From Burkholderiales bacterium UBA4657 (GTDB taxonomy: Bacteria; Pseudomonadota; Gammaproteobacteria; Burkholderiales; Burkholderiaceae_E): 64,000 nt of DNA. Below, one piece after another: positions 26,031-35,371 of this stretch. The notes beneath the pieces were generated by a model that was given only the letters and a program-made list of their open reading frames with translations, was not told where the DNA came from and ran no database searches. The translations under genes were made by a program, and so were the position numbers. The stretch is from NCBI GenBank assembly GCA_002405475.1, contig DHLX01000018.1, forward strand, positions 124,001-188,000, in the 5' to 3' direction. The first letter of the stretch is position 1. Every line of letters begins with the position of its first letter.

Positions 26031-27699
26031 GTCCGAACAGGGGCTTGCCTTCGATCATGCGCGTAATCTGCCATTGCTGCGCGATCGACAAGATATTGTT
26101 GACGACCCAGTACAAGACCAGCCCGGACGGGAAAAATATCATCATGCCGCCAAATATGAAGGGCATCACGGCAAACACCTTGGCCTGTATCGGGTCGGGT
26201 GGCGTCGGGTTGAGTTTGTATTGCACCCACATCGTCGCAATCATGATGACGGGCAAAATGTACCAGGGGTCGGGAGTGGTCAGATCCTGAATCCAGCCCA
26301 GCCAGGGCGCGCCGCGCATTTCGACCGCGGCCAGCAGCGTCCAGTACAAGGCGATAAAGACCGGAATTTGTACCAGCATGGGCAGACAGCCCCCCAGCGG
26401 ATTGATTTTTTCAGTTTTGTACAGCTCCATCATCGCCATGTTCATTTTCTGGCGGTCGTCTTTGTACTGGTCGCGTATTTTCATCATGCGTGGAGTTACG
26501 GCACGCATCTTCGCCATCGACTTATAACTGGCGGCAGACAGTGGGTAAAACACCGCCTTGACCACGATGGTCAACAAAATAATGGCCCAACCCCAGTTGT
26601 CAGTCCAGCCATGGAATAATTGCAACAACCAGAACAGCGGCTTGGCCAGCATGGTCAGCCAGCCATAGTCCACCACCAGATCCAGCCCGGGCGCCAGCGC
26701 CGCCAGTACTTTCTGGTCTTGCGGGCCACTGAATAATTGCGATTCCACCGTCACACTGGCTCCCGGTGCCAGCGTGCCGATTTTTTGTATGGAATTAATG
26801 GCGTAAAGGTTGGTATCGACCTTGCGGGTTTGTATTTCGCGGTCCGTACCTTGCTTCGGCACCCAGGCGGTAACGAAATAATGCTGGATCATGGCAACCC
26901 AGCCATTGTTCGTGGTTTTGACGTGTTCGGCCTGGTCTTTTTCTATATCGCTAAACGATACTTTGCGAAATTTTTCTACTTCGGTATAGACCGCTGGGCC
27001 GGTAAAGGTCGAATAAAACTTCGATTCGCCCTTGGGCGCATTACCGTCACGCACCAGCTGCAAATACAGGCGTGGTTCAAGTGCTGCAGTACCCTGGTTG
27101 CTGATGACATGCTTGACGCCAATGTCATAACGCCCGCGATAAAAAGTATAAATTTTTTGCACCTTGATATTGCCAGAGATCGCCTCCAACACTAGGTCAA
27201 AGCTGTTTTGTCCTTCGGGCAGGGTCTTCAGATTCGACACCAGGCGATAGGGCGTATTGTGGTTTGGCACCCCCTCAACCCCGACCAGCCCGGTGCGCGC
27301 CACATACTGGTGTTGCTCGGACAGCAAGATCACATTTTTCGATTTGTCGCTGGTGTCTTTGTGTTTGAGTAATTCAACCCGGCGCACTTGCGCGCCCTGA
27401 GAATCAATCAGCAAAGACAAAACATCGGTCGTGACAGCCCATTGTTCTGAAGCCTGTGTGCCCTGTGTTGTCGGCACTGCACCTGCTTGTGGTGCCGCCA
27501 CCGAGCTTGCCACGGTGGGTTGTGGTACCGAGGCATCAGCACTAGCCCCCGGCGCCGATGCCGTTGCTGCCGGTGCCGTCGTTGGCGCGGCGGGTGGACT
27601 GAACATCGAGGGCTGACCCGTATGCTTGAGCCAGGCATCCCACAGAAATAGTAACGAAACTGAAAAAATCACCCACAACAGGGTTCTACGGGTATCCAT
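26011..27699 (-). CDS. yidC: Membrane protein insertase YidC
   Basis: Inserts membrane proteins alone or with SecYEG. It shows an N-terminal membrane helix, an alanine/proline-rich linker (about residues 35-85), a large periplasmic domain and a C-terminal group of five hydrophobic helices including PLGGCLPMLVQIPVFIALY. ATG 27699 gives 562 residues; a GTG three codons earlier is possible. It belongs to the rpmH-rnpA-yidD-yidC-mnmE string. Confidence 0.97.
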   Translation of the reverse strand: MDTRRTLLWVIFSVSLLFLWDAWLKHTGQPSMFSPPAAPTTAPAATASAPGASADASVPQPTVASSVAAPQAGAVPTTQGTQASEQWAVTTDVLSLLIDSQGAQVRRVELLKHKDTSDKSKNVILLSEQHQYVARTGLVGVEGVPNHNTPYRLVSNLKTLPEGQNSFDLVLEAISGNIKVQKIYTFYRGRYDIGVKHVISNQGTAALEPRLYLQLVRDGNAPKGESKFYSTFTGPAVYTEVEKFRKVSFSDIEKDQAEHVKTTNNGWVAMIQHYFVTAWVPKQGTDREIQTRKVDTNLYAINSIQKIGTLAPGASVTVESQLFSGPQDQKVLAALAPGLDLVVDYGWLTMLAKPLFWLLQLFHGWTDNWGWAIILLTIVVKAVFYPLSAASYKSMAKMRAVTPRMMKIRDQYKDDRQKMNMAMMELYKTEKINPLGGCLPMLVQIPVFIALYWTLLAAVEMRGAPWLGWIQDLTTPDPWYILPVIMIATMWVQYKLNPTPPDPIQAKVFAVMPFIFGGMMIFFPSGLVLYWVVNNILSIAQQWQITRMIEGKPLFGRASPDA

Positions 27700-27743
27700 G
27701 TCAATCACTCAAAATCAAGGTTATAGGGACGAAGCTTGCGATT

Positions 27744-28055
27744 CTAGCGGTTTAGTGTGTCGGTGCTGCGGCCTGCCCCATTAAACAGGCCAGAGCAAGG
27801 GGATTTTTCCGGTACCGGGTCGTGCCCGCCCTGACACCAAGGATGACAACGCAACAGTCTTTTGCTGGCCAAGTAAGTACCCGCTATCGCGCCATGTTTT
27901 TCTATGGACTCGCTGGCATAATTGGAACAGCTAGGCCAGAAGCGGCACTGCTGCCCTATCCACGGGCTGAGAAAAAATCGGTAGGCGCGCAAAGATTGCA
28001 ACAACACCCAGCGCGCGGGCGCCCCTATAACCCAGAGCCAGCGCCTGACTTTCAT
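27744..28055 (-). CDS. yidD: Membrane protein insertion efficiency factor YidD
   Basis: Small membrane-associated protein that aids YidC-dependent insertion. The family signature FLSPWIGQQCRFWPSCSNYA with its cysteines, and CHPWCQGGHDPVP near the C-terminus, are clear. 103 residues, overlapping the end of rnpA by 4 nt. Confidence 0.95.
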   Translation of the reverse strand: MKVRRWLWVIGAPARWVLLQSLRAYRFFLSPWIGQQCRFWPSCSNYASESIEKHGAIAGTYLASKRLLRCHPWCQGGHDPVPEKSPCSGLFNGAGRSTDTLNR

Positions 28056-28447
28056 TTTTTCACCAGCGCCAGATAGGCGCTTATCTCGGCGCGAAGCCGG
28101 TCACGTAACTGCCGCAACTGGCGTTTTTGCTTGGCTTCAAGATAATGCTGCTTTAGTTCCGGTCGGGCGCGAAAAACCAGGTCAAGACCATGTGCCGTCT
28201 CATTCTCGCGGCAGATGCAGCGAATATGTCGTTTCAACCAGTTTCTTTGCACGGCCAGAGGTGCCGCTTTGCGTGAAACAACAATACCCAGACGCCAGCC
28301 CTGTAACGGGTTTGACTCCGGGTGGTGAACATAAGCTTCCAGAATAGGTGCCATGGCAGCGTTTTTACGCTCTGAACCAGGCAAATTGATGCGCTTGCGC
28401 GCTTGCAACACCGTTGAAAATTCAGCCGGATTGCGCAGAACTTGCAA
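28052..28447 (-). CDS. rnpA: Ribonuclease P protein component
   Basis: Basic protein subunit of RNase P, which removes tRNA 5' leaders. The family core is visible in GIVVSRKAAPLAVQRNWLKR, with the RNR-like motif partly altered to QRNWLKRHIR. 131 residues. It lies just after rpmH in the universal order. The catalytic RNA gene (rnpB) is not in this window. Confidence 0.93.
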   Translation of the reverse strand: MQVLRNPAEFSTVLQARKRINLPGSERKNAAMAPILEAYVHHPESNPLQGWRLGIVVSRKAAPLAVQRNWLKRHIRCICRENETAHGLDLVFRARPELKQHYLEAKQKRQLRQLRDRLRAEISAYLALVKK

Positions 28448-28453
28448 TGACGG

Positions 28454-28588
28454 TCAAACCGCCAGACGCTTGCGGCCTTTGGCGCGGCGGGCATTAATGA
28501 CGGCACGACCGCCTTTGGTCTTCATGCGAACGAGAAAGCCGTGGGTGCGCTGACGACTTACTTTGGAGGGTTGGTAGGTACGTTTCAT
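28454..28588 (-). CDS. rpmH: 50S ribosomal protein L34
   Basis: A 44-residue basic protein beginning MKRTYQPSKVSRQRTHGF and ending AKGRKRLAV. This is an unmistakable match to bacterial L34. ATG 28588 has AGGATC upstream. It is the promoter-proximal gene of the rnpA-yidD-yidC-mnmE string and is divergent from dnaA. Confidence 0.98.
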   Translation of the reverse strand: MKRTYQPSKVSRQRTHGFLVRMKTKGGRAVINARRAKGRKRLAV

Positions 28589-28704
28589 ATCATGATCCTG
28601 CTGAATAGCCCGCCATTACACCTTAAAAACGACCGCTTGTCAAAAAATCGGGGCTGGCCGCGCGGCGAGCGCCGTTCCGCCGACTACGGTTCCTATTGCG
28701 GTTC

Positions 28705-28713
28705 TGTGGATAA
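28705..28713 (-). promoter_or_regulatory. DnaA box upstream of dnaA
   Basis: TGTGGATAA on the plus strand is the reverse complement of the perfect DnaA box TTATCCACA. It lies 74 bp before the dnaA start in the rpmH-dnaA gap and could serve autoregulation of dnaA. Confidence 0.8.
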
Positions 28714-28786
28714 CTTGGGCTGAGACAGGTACAATGGTGGGCTAAACCAAAATGCATTTTATACAGATCACAATATAGACATCGTC

Positions 28787-30244
28787 ATGCAGGATCATCG
28801 GGAGTTTTGGGAAGAGTGCCTGCAGCGTTTGCAGCAGGAGCTTCCGCCGCAGCAATTTTCCACCTGGATCAAACCCCTGAGTTTGCTCAGTGTAGATCGG
28901 GCTGCGCGCAAAGTTGACATCGGTGCGCCTAATGCTGTCAAACTCGACTGGGCTCGTAGTCAGTTTGGCGGTCGCCTGAATGTCCTGATGGCAGAGCTTT
29001 TAGGCGGGCCGGCAGAAATCAATTTTGTACTGGCCAAAACCGCGGCACTTCAATCGCGTACCCCGACCCAGCACATCAGCGTCTCGCAAAACCAGGCGCT
29101 TCTGACCGGCACCGGATTGCAGCATGCCGATCAAGAGGCTCTAGGCGATGCCGAATTATCCGAATTGCGCCGTCTGGACGCCCTGGCCAAGCTGGATACG
29201 CTGGAACCCTCTCCTGCCTATGAACGTTCACGTTTAAACCCGGATCTGGTGTTTGATACTTTTGTTACCGGTAAAGCCAACCAGCTGGCTCGCGCTGCAG
29301 CATCGCAAGTCGCGGAAAACCCGGGCGTCGGCTATAACCCGCTGTTTTTATATGGCAGCACGGGCCTGGGAAAAACCCATCTGATCCATGCTATTGGTAA
29401 CGCCGTTTTATCTCGTCAGCCAACAGCGCGTGTGCGCTATGTTCATAGCAACCAGTATGCCAATGATGTTGTCAAGGCCTATCAACGTAAGAGCTTTGAT
29501 GAATTCAAGGCGTATTACCATTCCCTGGATCTGCTTTTAATCGACGATATTCAGTTCCTGGCGAATAAAACCCGCACCCAGGAAGAATTCTTCTACGCTT
29601 TTGAGGCTTTGATTGCTGCGAAAAAACAGATCATCATCACCAGTGATACCTATCCGAAAGAACTTACCGATATTGAAGACCGCCTCAAATCCCGCTTTGA
29701 ATCTGGTCTAACCGTCGCCATTGAGCCACCAGAACTGGAGATGCGGGTTGCTATTCTGATTAAAAAAGCCGAACAGGAAGGTGTCCCTTTGTCAGAGGAA
29801 GTGGCTTTCTTTGTCGCAAAACCGCTGCGCAGTAATGTTCGGGAGCTGGAAGGGGCGTTGCGCAAAGTGCTGGCCTATTCATCCTTTCACGGACGTGGCA
29901 TCAGTGTTGATGTGGCGCGCGAGGCTTTGCGAGATTTGCTTGCTGTGCGCAGTGGACAGATTACTGTTGAGAATATTCAAAAGACCGTCGCCGATTTTTA
30001 TAAAATCAAGGTCGCCGACATGTATTCCAAGCGACGCCCTAATAATATCGCCCTGCCGCGCCAGATAGCGATGTATCTGGCCAAAGAACTAACACAAAAA
30101 TCGCTGCCTGAGATCGGTGAATTGTTTGGTGGGCGCGACCACACAACCGTGTTGCATGCGGTTCGAAAAATTGGGCGCGATCGTCAGTTGGTTCAAGAAC
30201 TGAATCATTCACTTCATGTGCTCGAGCAAACTCTTAAATCATGA
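28787..30244 (+). CDS. dnaA: Chromosomal replication initiator DnaA
   Basis: AAA+ initiator that melts oriC. Domain I is at the N-terminus (FWEECLQRLQQEL), a variable linker covers about 85-150, the Walker A motif GSTGLGKT is at residues 190-197, and the domain IV DNA-binding signature GRDHTTVLHA lies near 437-446. 485 residues. It is followed by a DnaA-box cluster and dnaN. Confidence 0.98.
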   Translation: MQDHREFWEECLQRLQQELPPQQFSTWIKPLSLLSVDRAARKVDIGAPNAVKLDWARSQFGGRLNVLMAELLGGPAEINFVLAKTAALQSRTPTQHISVSQNQALLTGTGLQHADQEALGDAELSELRRLDALAKLDTLEPSPAYERSRLNPDLVFDTFVTGKANQLARAAASQVAENPGVGYNPLFLYGSTGLGKTHLIHAIGNAVLSRQPTARVRYVHSNQYANDVVKAYQRKSFDEFKAYYHSLDLLLIDDIQFLANKTRTQEEFFYAFEALIAAKKQIIITSDTYPKELTDIEDRLKSRFESGLTVAIEPPELEMRVAILIKKAEQEGVPLSEEVAFFVAKPLRSNVRELEGALRKVLAYSSFHGRGISVDVAREALRDLLAVRSGQITVENIQKTVADFYKIKVADMYSKRRPNNIALPRQIAMYLAKELTQKSLPEIGELFGGRDHTTVLHAVRKIGRDRQLVQELNHSLHVLEQTLKS

Positions 30245-30468
30245 ATCACGTTATGCAGAAAACCCTGTGGATTAAGCTTGGCAGTTTTGTGCATAAGCCC
30301 GCATTTGTCTCCCATTTATTTTTTCGTCCACAATCTCAACTGCTGTTTTCCCGGCTTCTGTTCAAGGATTTTCTTTTTATTAAGTCATTGAAAAAAATGC
30401 ACAAAAGACTATTATCCCCAGAATGGGGCGAGCTATTTCAATAAGACTAAAAGATAAGGATACAAACT
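30245..30468. other. Probable chromosomal replication origin (oriC)
   Basis: The 224-bp dnaA-dnaN gap contains several DnaA-box-like 9-mers: a perfect TTATNCACA on the minus strand at 30288-30296 (TTATGCACA), TAATCCACA on the minus strand at 30266-30274, TTATGCAGA at 30251-30259 and TTATCCCCA at 30412-30420, each of the last three with one mismatch. An AT-rich stretch at about 30331-30400 could be the unwinding element. Gene orientation also diverges around this point. An open frame at 30241-30444 is considered accidental. Confidence 0.75.
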
Positions 30469-31578
30469 ATGCTTCTAGTACAGACCCAGCGTGACGCCCT
30501 ACTCAGGCCTTTACAGGTAGTAGCGGGAATTGTTGAGCGACGCCAGACACTACCCATATTGGCCAATATATTGCTGCGCAAGCAAGGCAATAGCATTGCT
30601 CTGATATCGTCTGATATTGAAATTCAGATCAGCACCCAAGCTAATATTGGCATTGGGAATGAAGACGCCGCAACAACGGTTGCAGCACGTAAACTGCTGG
30701 ATATATTGAAAGCAGTACCGGAGAGCGAAAATATCAATCTGACACTGGCAGACAAAAAACTGGGCTTGAATGCAGGGAAATCAAAATTCAAATTGCAAAC
30801 CTTGGCGGCGGAAGATTTCCCTATTGCTGCGCAACCAGAACACTACCCGGTCTCTCTTGAATTAACGCAAAAAACACTGAGGCATTTGTTCAGCATGGTG
30901 CATTTTTCCATGGCACAACAAGACATTCGCTACTATCTCAATGGGCTGTTATTGGCAACCGAAGGACAACAGGTCAAAGCTGTAGCTACAGATGGGCATC
31001 GGCTGGCGCTGTGTTCAGCCCAGGTGGCTGGAGCGACCCAGCCCAAAAATGATGCGATTATTCCACGCAAGACAGTATTGGAAATGCTGCGTTTGCTAGG
31101 CGAAGTTGATGAGCCGGTGCAGGTGAATATAGCATCCAACCAGATACGCTTCAGCTTTAACGATATAGAGCTGGTTAGCAAATTGGTAGAAGGAAAATTT
31201 CCTGATTTCAATCGGGTCATACCTAGCGGGTATGGCAAAACGTTCCAGATTTCGCGACTCGATCTGCTGGCAGCGCTGCAACGGGTATCGATTTTGACCT
31301 CGGATAAATTGCGCGTGGTACGGATGACTTTCGCAGATAACAAGCTTCTGGTGACTTCTACCAATGCTGATCAGGAAGATGCGCAGGAAGAGCTGGATAT
31401 CGAGTTCAACTATGATCGTGTTGAAATCGGCTTTAATGTCGGATATCTGCTAGATGTCTTGAGCAATCTGAAAAATGAGCAGGTACAAATCTCTTTGGGC
31501 GATTCCAATTCTTCGGCACTAATAACATTACCAGGCGATGATAGTTTTAAATATGTAGTCATGCCGATGAGAATTTAA
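30469..31578 (+). CDS. dnaN: DNA polymerase III sliding clamp beta
   Basis: Ring clamp that tethers DNA polymerase III. 369 residues with three repeated clamp domains and the C-terminal MPMRI tail that the clamp family shares. AAGGATA precedes ATG 30469. Order dnaA-dnaN-gyrB without recF between them. Confidence 0.98.
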   Translation: MLLVQTQRDALLRPLQVVAGIVERRQTLPILANILLRKQGNSIALISSDIEIQISTQANIGIGNEDAATTVAARKLLDILKAVPESENINLTLADKKLGLNAGKSKFKLQTLAAEDFPIAAQPEHYPVSLELTQKTLRHLFSMVHFSMAQQDIRYYLNGLLLATEGQQVKAVATDGHRLALCSAQVAGATQPKNDAIIPRKTVLEMLRLLGEVDEPVQVNIASNQIRFSFNDIELVSKLVEGKFPDFNRVIPSGYGKTFQISRLDLLAALQRVSILTSDKLRVVRMTFADNKLLVTSTNADQEDAQEELDIEFNYDRVEIGFNVGYLLDVLSNLKNEQVQISLGDSNSSALITLPGDDSFKYVVMPMRI

Positions 31579-31606
31579 CAGTACAAAGTAGCAAGGGAAG
31601 GCCAAG

Positions 31607-34126
31607 ATGTCAGCGCAACACCAGATAGAACCACGCCCCGAACAAGAACAGCAGACGGGCGATTATGGAGCCAGCTCGATACAGATTCTGGAGGGGCTTG
31701 AGGCGGTAAGAAAACGTCCAGGGATGTATATCGGTGATACTTCTGATGGCACCGGTTTGCATCATCTGGTGTTTGAGGTCGTTGATAACTCGATTGACGA
31801 AGCGCTGGCAGGCTATTGCGATGATATCGTGGTTACGATTCATACAGACAATTCCATTTCGGTAGTTGATAACGGGCGTGGCATTCCTACCGGAGTAAAG
31901 TTTGATGACAAACATGAACCCAAACGCAGTGCGGCAGAAATTGCATTGACCGAATTGCACGCAGGCGGAAAATTCAATCAGAATAGCTACAAGGTATCTG
32001 GCGGTCTGCATGGGGTAGGCGTTTCCTGCGTTAATGCCCTCAGCAAATGGCTGCGTCTGACAGTTCGACGTGACGGTAAGGTGCACTATCTGGAGTTCAA
32101 GCAGGGCGTATTGCAGGAACGGCTGACAGAGAAGCACCAGGATGTAGAGATCAGTCCGATGAAAATTATCGGTGACACAGAAAAGCGTGGTACCGAAGTA
32201 CACTTCCTGCCGGACGAAGAAGTTTTTTCGAATATTGAATTTCATTACGAAGTTCTCAGTAAACGGCTGCGCGAACTATCGTTTCTGAATAACGGTGTCA
32301 AGATAAAACTGGTTGATCAGCGCAGCGCCAAGGAAGAAAACTTTGCCTTTGCCGGAGGCGTCAAGGGTTTTGTTGAATACATCAATAAAAATAAACAGGT
32401 ACTGCACCCGAATATTTTTCATGTGATCAGCGAGCGCCAGGCTGAAAATGGCTTGACTATTGGCGTTGAAGTTTCGATGCAGTGGAACGATGGTTATAAC
32501 GAACAGGTACTGTGTTATACCAATAATATTCCTCAGCGCGATGGCGGCACCCATCTCACCGGCTTGCGCGCAGCCATGACACGGGTCATCAATAAATACA
32601 TTGAAGAAAACGAGCTGGCAAAAAAAGCCAAGGTGGAAACCAGTGGCGATGACATGCGCGAGGGTTTGACCTGTGTTTTGTCGGTTAAGGTGCCAGAACC
32701 CAAGTTTAGCTCGCAGACCAAGGACAAGCTGGTCTCGAGTGAAGTCCGGCTGCCAGTAGAGGAGGTTGTAGCCAAGGCGCTGACCGATTACCTGCTGGAA
32801 AAACCTAACGATGCCAAAATTATTTGCGGCAAAATTGTAGAGGCCGCGCGGGCACGGGAAGCGGCGCGCAAAGCGCGAGAGATGACGCGCCGCAAAGGTG
32901 TCTTGGATGGAGCAGGACTGCCAGGAAAACTGGCAGACTGTCAGGAAAAAGACCCGGCGCAATGTGAGCTTTATATTGTCGAGGGCGATTCTGCAGGCGG
33001 CTCGGCCAAGCAGGGACGTGATCGCAAGTTCCAGGCCGTTCTTCCGCTACGCGGAAAAGTACTAAATGTCGAGCGTGCGCGGTTTGACAAGCTGATCAGC
33101 AGCGAACAGATCACGACACTCATCACCGCGCTAGGCACCGGTATCGGTACCGGGGGAGGCAGCGATGATTTCAATGCCGACAAGCTGCGCTATCACCGCA
33201 TTATCATCATGACCGATGCCGATGTTGATGGCGCACATATTCGAACCCTGCTCTTGACACTGTTTTATCGTCAAATGACCGATCTGGTTGAGCGCGGACA
33301 CATTTATATTGCCCAGCCGCCCCTGTACAAAGTCAAGCACGGCAAAGAAGAGCGTTATCTGAAAGACGACTATGAGATGAATGCCTGGTTGCTGAAACTG
33401 GCGCTACAGGAAGCCGAGCTGATAACGGGGACAAGCCCAACGCCAATACAGGGCGAAGCCCTGGCTGAACTGGCGCGCCAATACTTTCTGGCCGATGCGG
33501 TTGTACAGCGCCTTAGCCGTTTGATAGATGACAAAGCCTTGCAGGCGATTGCCGAGGGGCTGGAATTGAACCTAGATAGTGCCAGTGCCGCCGAGGCCAG
33601 TGCGGTCGCCATGACCCAGGCGCTGGGTAACAGCACAGTACATGTGTTTGCGGTGTTTGATGAAAAAATGGACAAACATGGATTACGTATCGAGCGCCAG
33701 ATTCATGGCAATATCAAAGTCAGCGTTATAGATGCCGATTTTGTTCATGGAGCCGACTATGAGGTATTGTCGAATGCGGCACGTACATTCAAGGGTTTGA
33801 TTCAGTCGGGAGCCAGCGTTGCCCGTGGCGCAGGGGATAAACGCAAGCAAACCCCGATAGGCGATTTTCGCGAAGCGATGCAATGGCTATTAAGTGAGGC
33901 ACAGCGCGGCGTCAGTACCCAGCGCTACAAAGGTCTGGGAGAAATGAATCCAGAGCAATTGTGGGAAACCACCATGGATCCGAAGGTGCGGCGTCTGCTC
34001 AAGGTACAGATAGAAGATGCGATAGGTGCGGATCAGATTTTCACTACCTTGATGGGCGATGAAGTTGAGCCACGACGCGAATTTATAGAAAAAAATGCGC
34101 TTCAGGCCGGCAATATCGATGTCTAG
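31607..34126 (+). CDS. gyrB: DNA gyrase subunit B
   Basis: ATPase and Toprim subunit of gyrase, which introduces negative supercoils. GHKL ATPase signs include VRKRPGMYIGDTSDGTGLHH and the VDNGRGIP motif; the Toprim segment is EGDSAGGSAKQGRDR followed by DADVDGAHI. At 839 residues it is somewhat longer than E. coli GyrB, within the proteobacterial range. 28 bp after dnaN; recF is absent between them. Confidence 0.98.
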   Translation: MSAQHQIEPRPEQEQQTGDYGASSIQILEGLEAVRKRPGMYIGDTSDGTGLHHLVFEVVDNSIDEALAGYCDDIVVTIHTDNSISVVDNGRGIPTGVKFDDKHEPKRSAAEIALTELHAGGKFNQNSYKVSGGLHGVGVSCVNALSKWLRLTVRRDGKVHYLEFKQGVLQERLTEKHQDVEISPMKIIGDTEKRGTEVHFLPDEEVFSNIEFHYEVLSKRLRELSFLNNGVKIKLVDQRSAKEENFAFAGGVKGFVEYINKNKQVLHPNIFHVISERQAENGLTIGVEVSMQWNDGYNEQVLCYTNNIPQRDGGTHLTGLRAAMTRVINKYIEENELAKKAKVETSGDDMREGLTCVLSVKVPEPKFSSQTKDKLVSSEVRLPVEEVVAKALTDYLLEKPNDAKIICGKIVEAARAREAARKAREMTRRKGVLDGAGLPGKLADCQEKDPAQCELYIVEGDSAGGSAKQGRDRKFQAVLPLRGKVLNVERARFDKLISSEQITTLITALGTGIGTGGGSDDFNADKLRYHRIIIMTDADVDGAHIRTLLLTLFYRQMTDLVERGHIYIAQPPLYKVKHGKEERYLKDDYEMNAWLLKLALQEAELITGTSPTPIQGEALAELARQYFLADAVVQRLSRLIDDKALQAIAEGLELNLDSASAAEASAVAMTQALGNSTVHVFAVFDEKMDKHGLRIERQIHGNIKVSVIDADFVHGADYEVLSNAARTFKGLIQSGASVARGAGDKRKQTPIGDFREAMQWLLSEAQRGVSTQRYKGLGEMNPEQLWETTMDPKVRRLLKVQIEDAIGADQIFTTLMGDEVEPRREFIEKNALQAGNIDV

Positions 34127-34138
34127 CAAATTTTTCTG

Positions 34139-35371
34139 GTGACGATAGCGCACGTGACAAAAGGCCTGATACTGATGCTCTGGCTGATGCTGGGGCTAGG
34201 CGCGCAGGCCAGAGAAGTCAGAATTGCCGCCTTTAACCTGGGCTGGGCGGGAACCACATCAGAGTTTCAACGCCACGTACAGGTATGCAGCAGCAGGATG
34301 GTGAACTGGTGCAGTAGCCGGGGTGATGCACAAGACCCGAAAGTACAAACCTGTCGCGCTGCGTTTCAAAACGCGGCCGGAGGCGCGGTGGCAGCGCATG
34401 GCATTGCGCCGTGCAACGCATATCAAAAATTTCTGCCGCGCAAAGACGACATAGACGCGTATACTGACCGGCTGCGCGCCATCGGTAATACCATGCTGGG
34501 CAACCAGGCGCTCGGTATACCAGACCCCGGCGTTGATCTTTGGGCCGTATCCGAAGTTTCGGGCGCACAAGTATTTGATGAAATTTTAGGCAATAAAAGA
34601 AGCGACTATCATGTTTGCATCACACGTCAGCCCGAATTTCAAAAAGTCGGATTTGTCTGGAAAAAAAGTCTGGGCGGCAGCCCGCAAGACTGTCGGCAGG
34701 AAGACGGCTTGGCGGTGCCAGATGACCCGGACCTGGCCGAAAGTGTGACCGCGACGCCGCTAGCTCGAGAACAACGCCGACTGCGCGCCGGCATGGCCCT
34801 AACTCTGGTATTGAACTCGCAGCCCGTTACCTTTATGTCCTTGCATTTAAAGTCGGCCTGCGTTAACCCTGAGCCGGAACGGTTTGCCGGCCGGACTCAG
34901 CCGGGGCGTCGCCTGACCTCAACCGAATCGGCGTGTCGCCTGTTGCGGGCCCAGGTGCCGGCACTCGAGGCCTGGATGGAAGCGGTAGCGCTCAGAACCC
35001 CGCGTTTTGTCATGCTGGGCGATTTCAATCGCAAGTTGCATCAGGAAATTGGCCGCGTGGCACGTGAGGATGGCACGTCTGCGGCGGCGCCCATCGACCC
35101 GCCGGGCCAGGCCCGCAGCCGAATTGCCTATTTATATCCGGAATTGAACGATGGCAGACCTGCCGCCGCGCGCACCTGGTTGATGAAGCCGGCACCACGG
35201 CCACGCGAATGCCGAGGCTTTTCCGGGTTAGACCATATTGTGCTCTCGCTAGATCTGGCCGATTTAAGCAATAACCGGCAGCGGCCATCGGAAAAACTGG
35301 GCTTGGCACGCACCTCGGCCGGACGCATGGCGTCCGACCATTGTCCGCTGGCAGCCAGCCTGGATTTTTAA
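34139..35371 (+). CDS. Secreted endonuclease/exonuclease/phosphatase-fold protein, cysteine-rich
   Basis: DNase I-like (EEP) superfamily protein with an N-terminal signal sequence ending near LGAQAR. Family landmarks: AAFNLGW near the N-terminus, GDFNRKL, GLDHIVLS and the C-terminal SDHCPL. About ten cysteines lie in the mature part, consistent with disulfides outside the cytoplasm. The 410-residue frame uses GTG 34139; a second GTG at 34154 fits equally well. Whether it cuts nucleic acid or a phosphoester lipid cannot be read. The stop overlaps the next start. Confidence 0.75.
   Translation: MTIAHVTKGLILMLWLMLGLGAQAREVRIAAFNLGWAGTTSEFQRHVQVCSSRMVNWCSSRGDAQDPKVQTCRAAFQNAAGGAVAAHGIAPCNAYQKFLPRKDDIDAYTDRLRAIGNTMLGNQALGIPDPGVDLWAVSEVSGAQVFDEILGNKRSDYHVCITRQPEFQKVGFVWKKSLGGSPQDCRQEDGLAVPDDPDLAESVTATPLAREQRRLRAGMALTLVLNSQPVTFMSLHLKSACVNPEPERFAGRTQPGRRLTSTESACRLLRAQVPALEAWMEAVALRTPRFVMLGDFNRKLHQEIGRVAREDGTSAAAPIDPPGQARSRIAYLYPELNDGRPAAARTWLMKPAPRPRECRGFSGLDHIVLSLDLADLSNNRQRPSEKLGLARTSAGRMASDHCPLAASLDF

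Noticed and set aside
30241..30444. 67-residue frame overlapping the dnaA stop
   Set aside because: Covers the DnaA-box cluster of oriC and has no ribosome site beyond the ATGA overlap; residues show no family.
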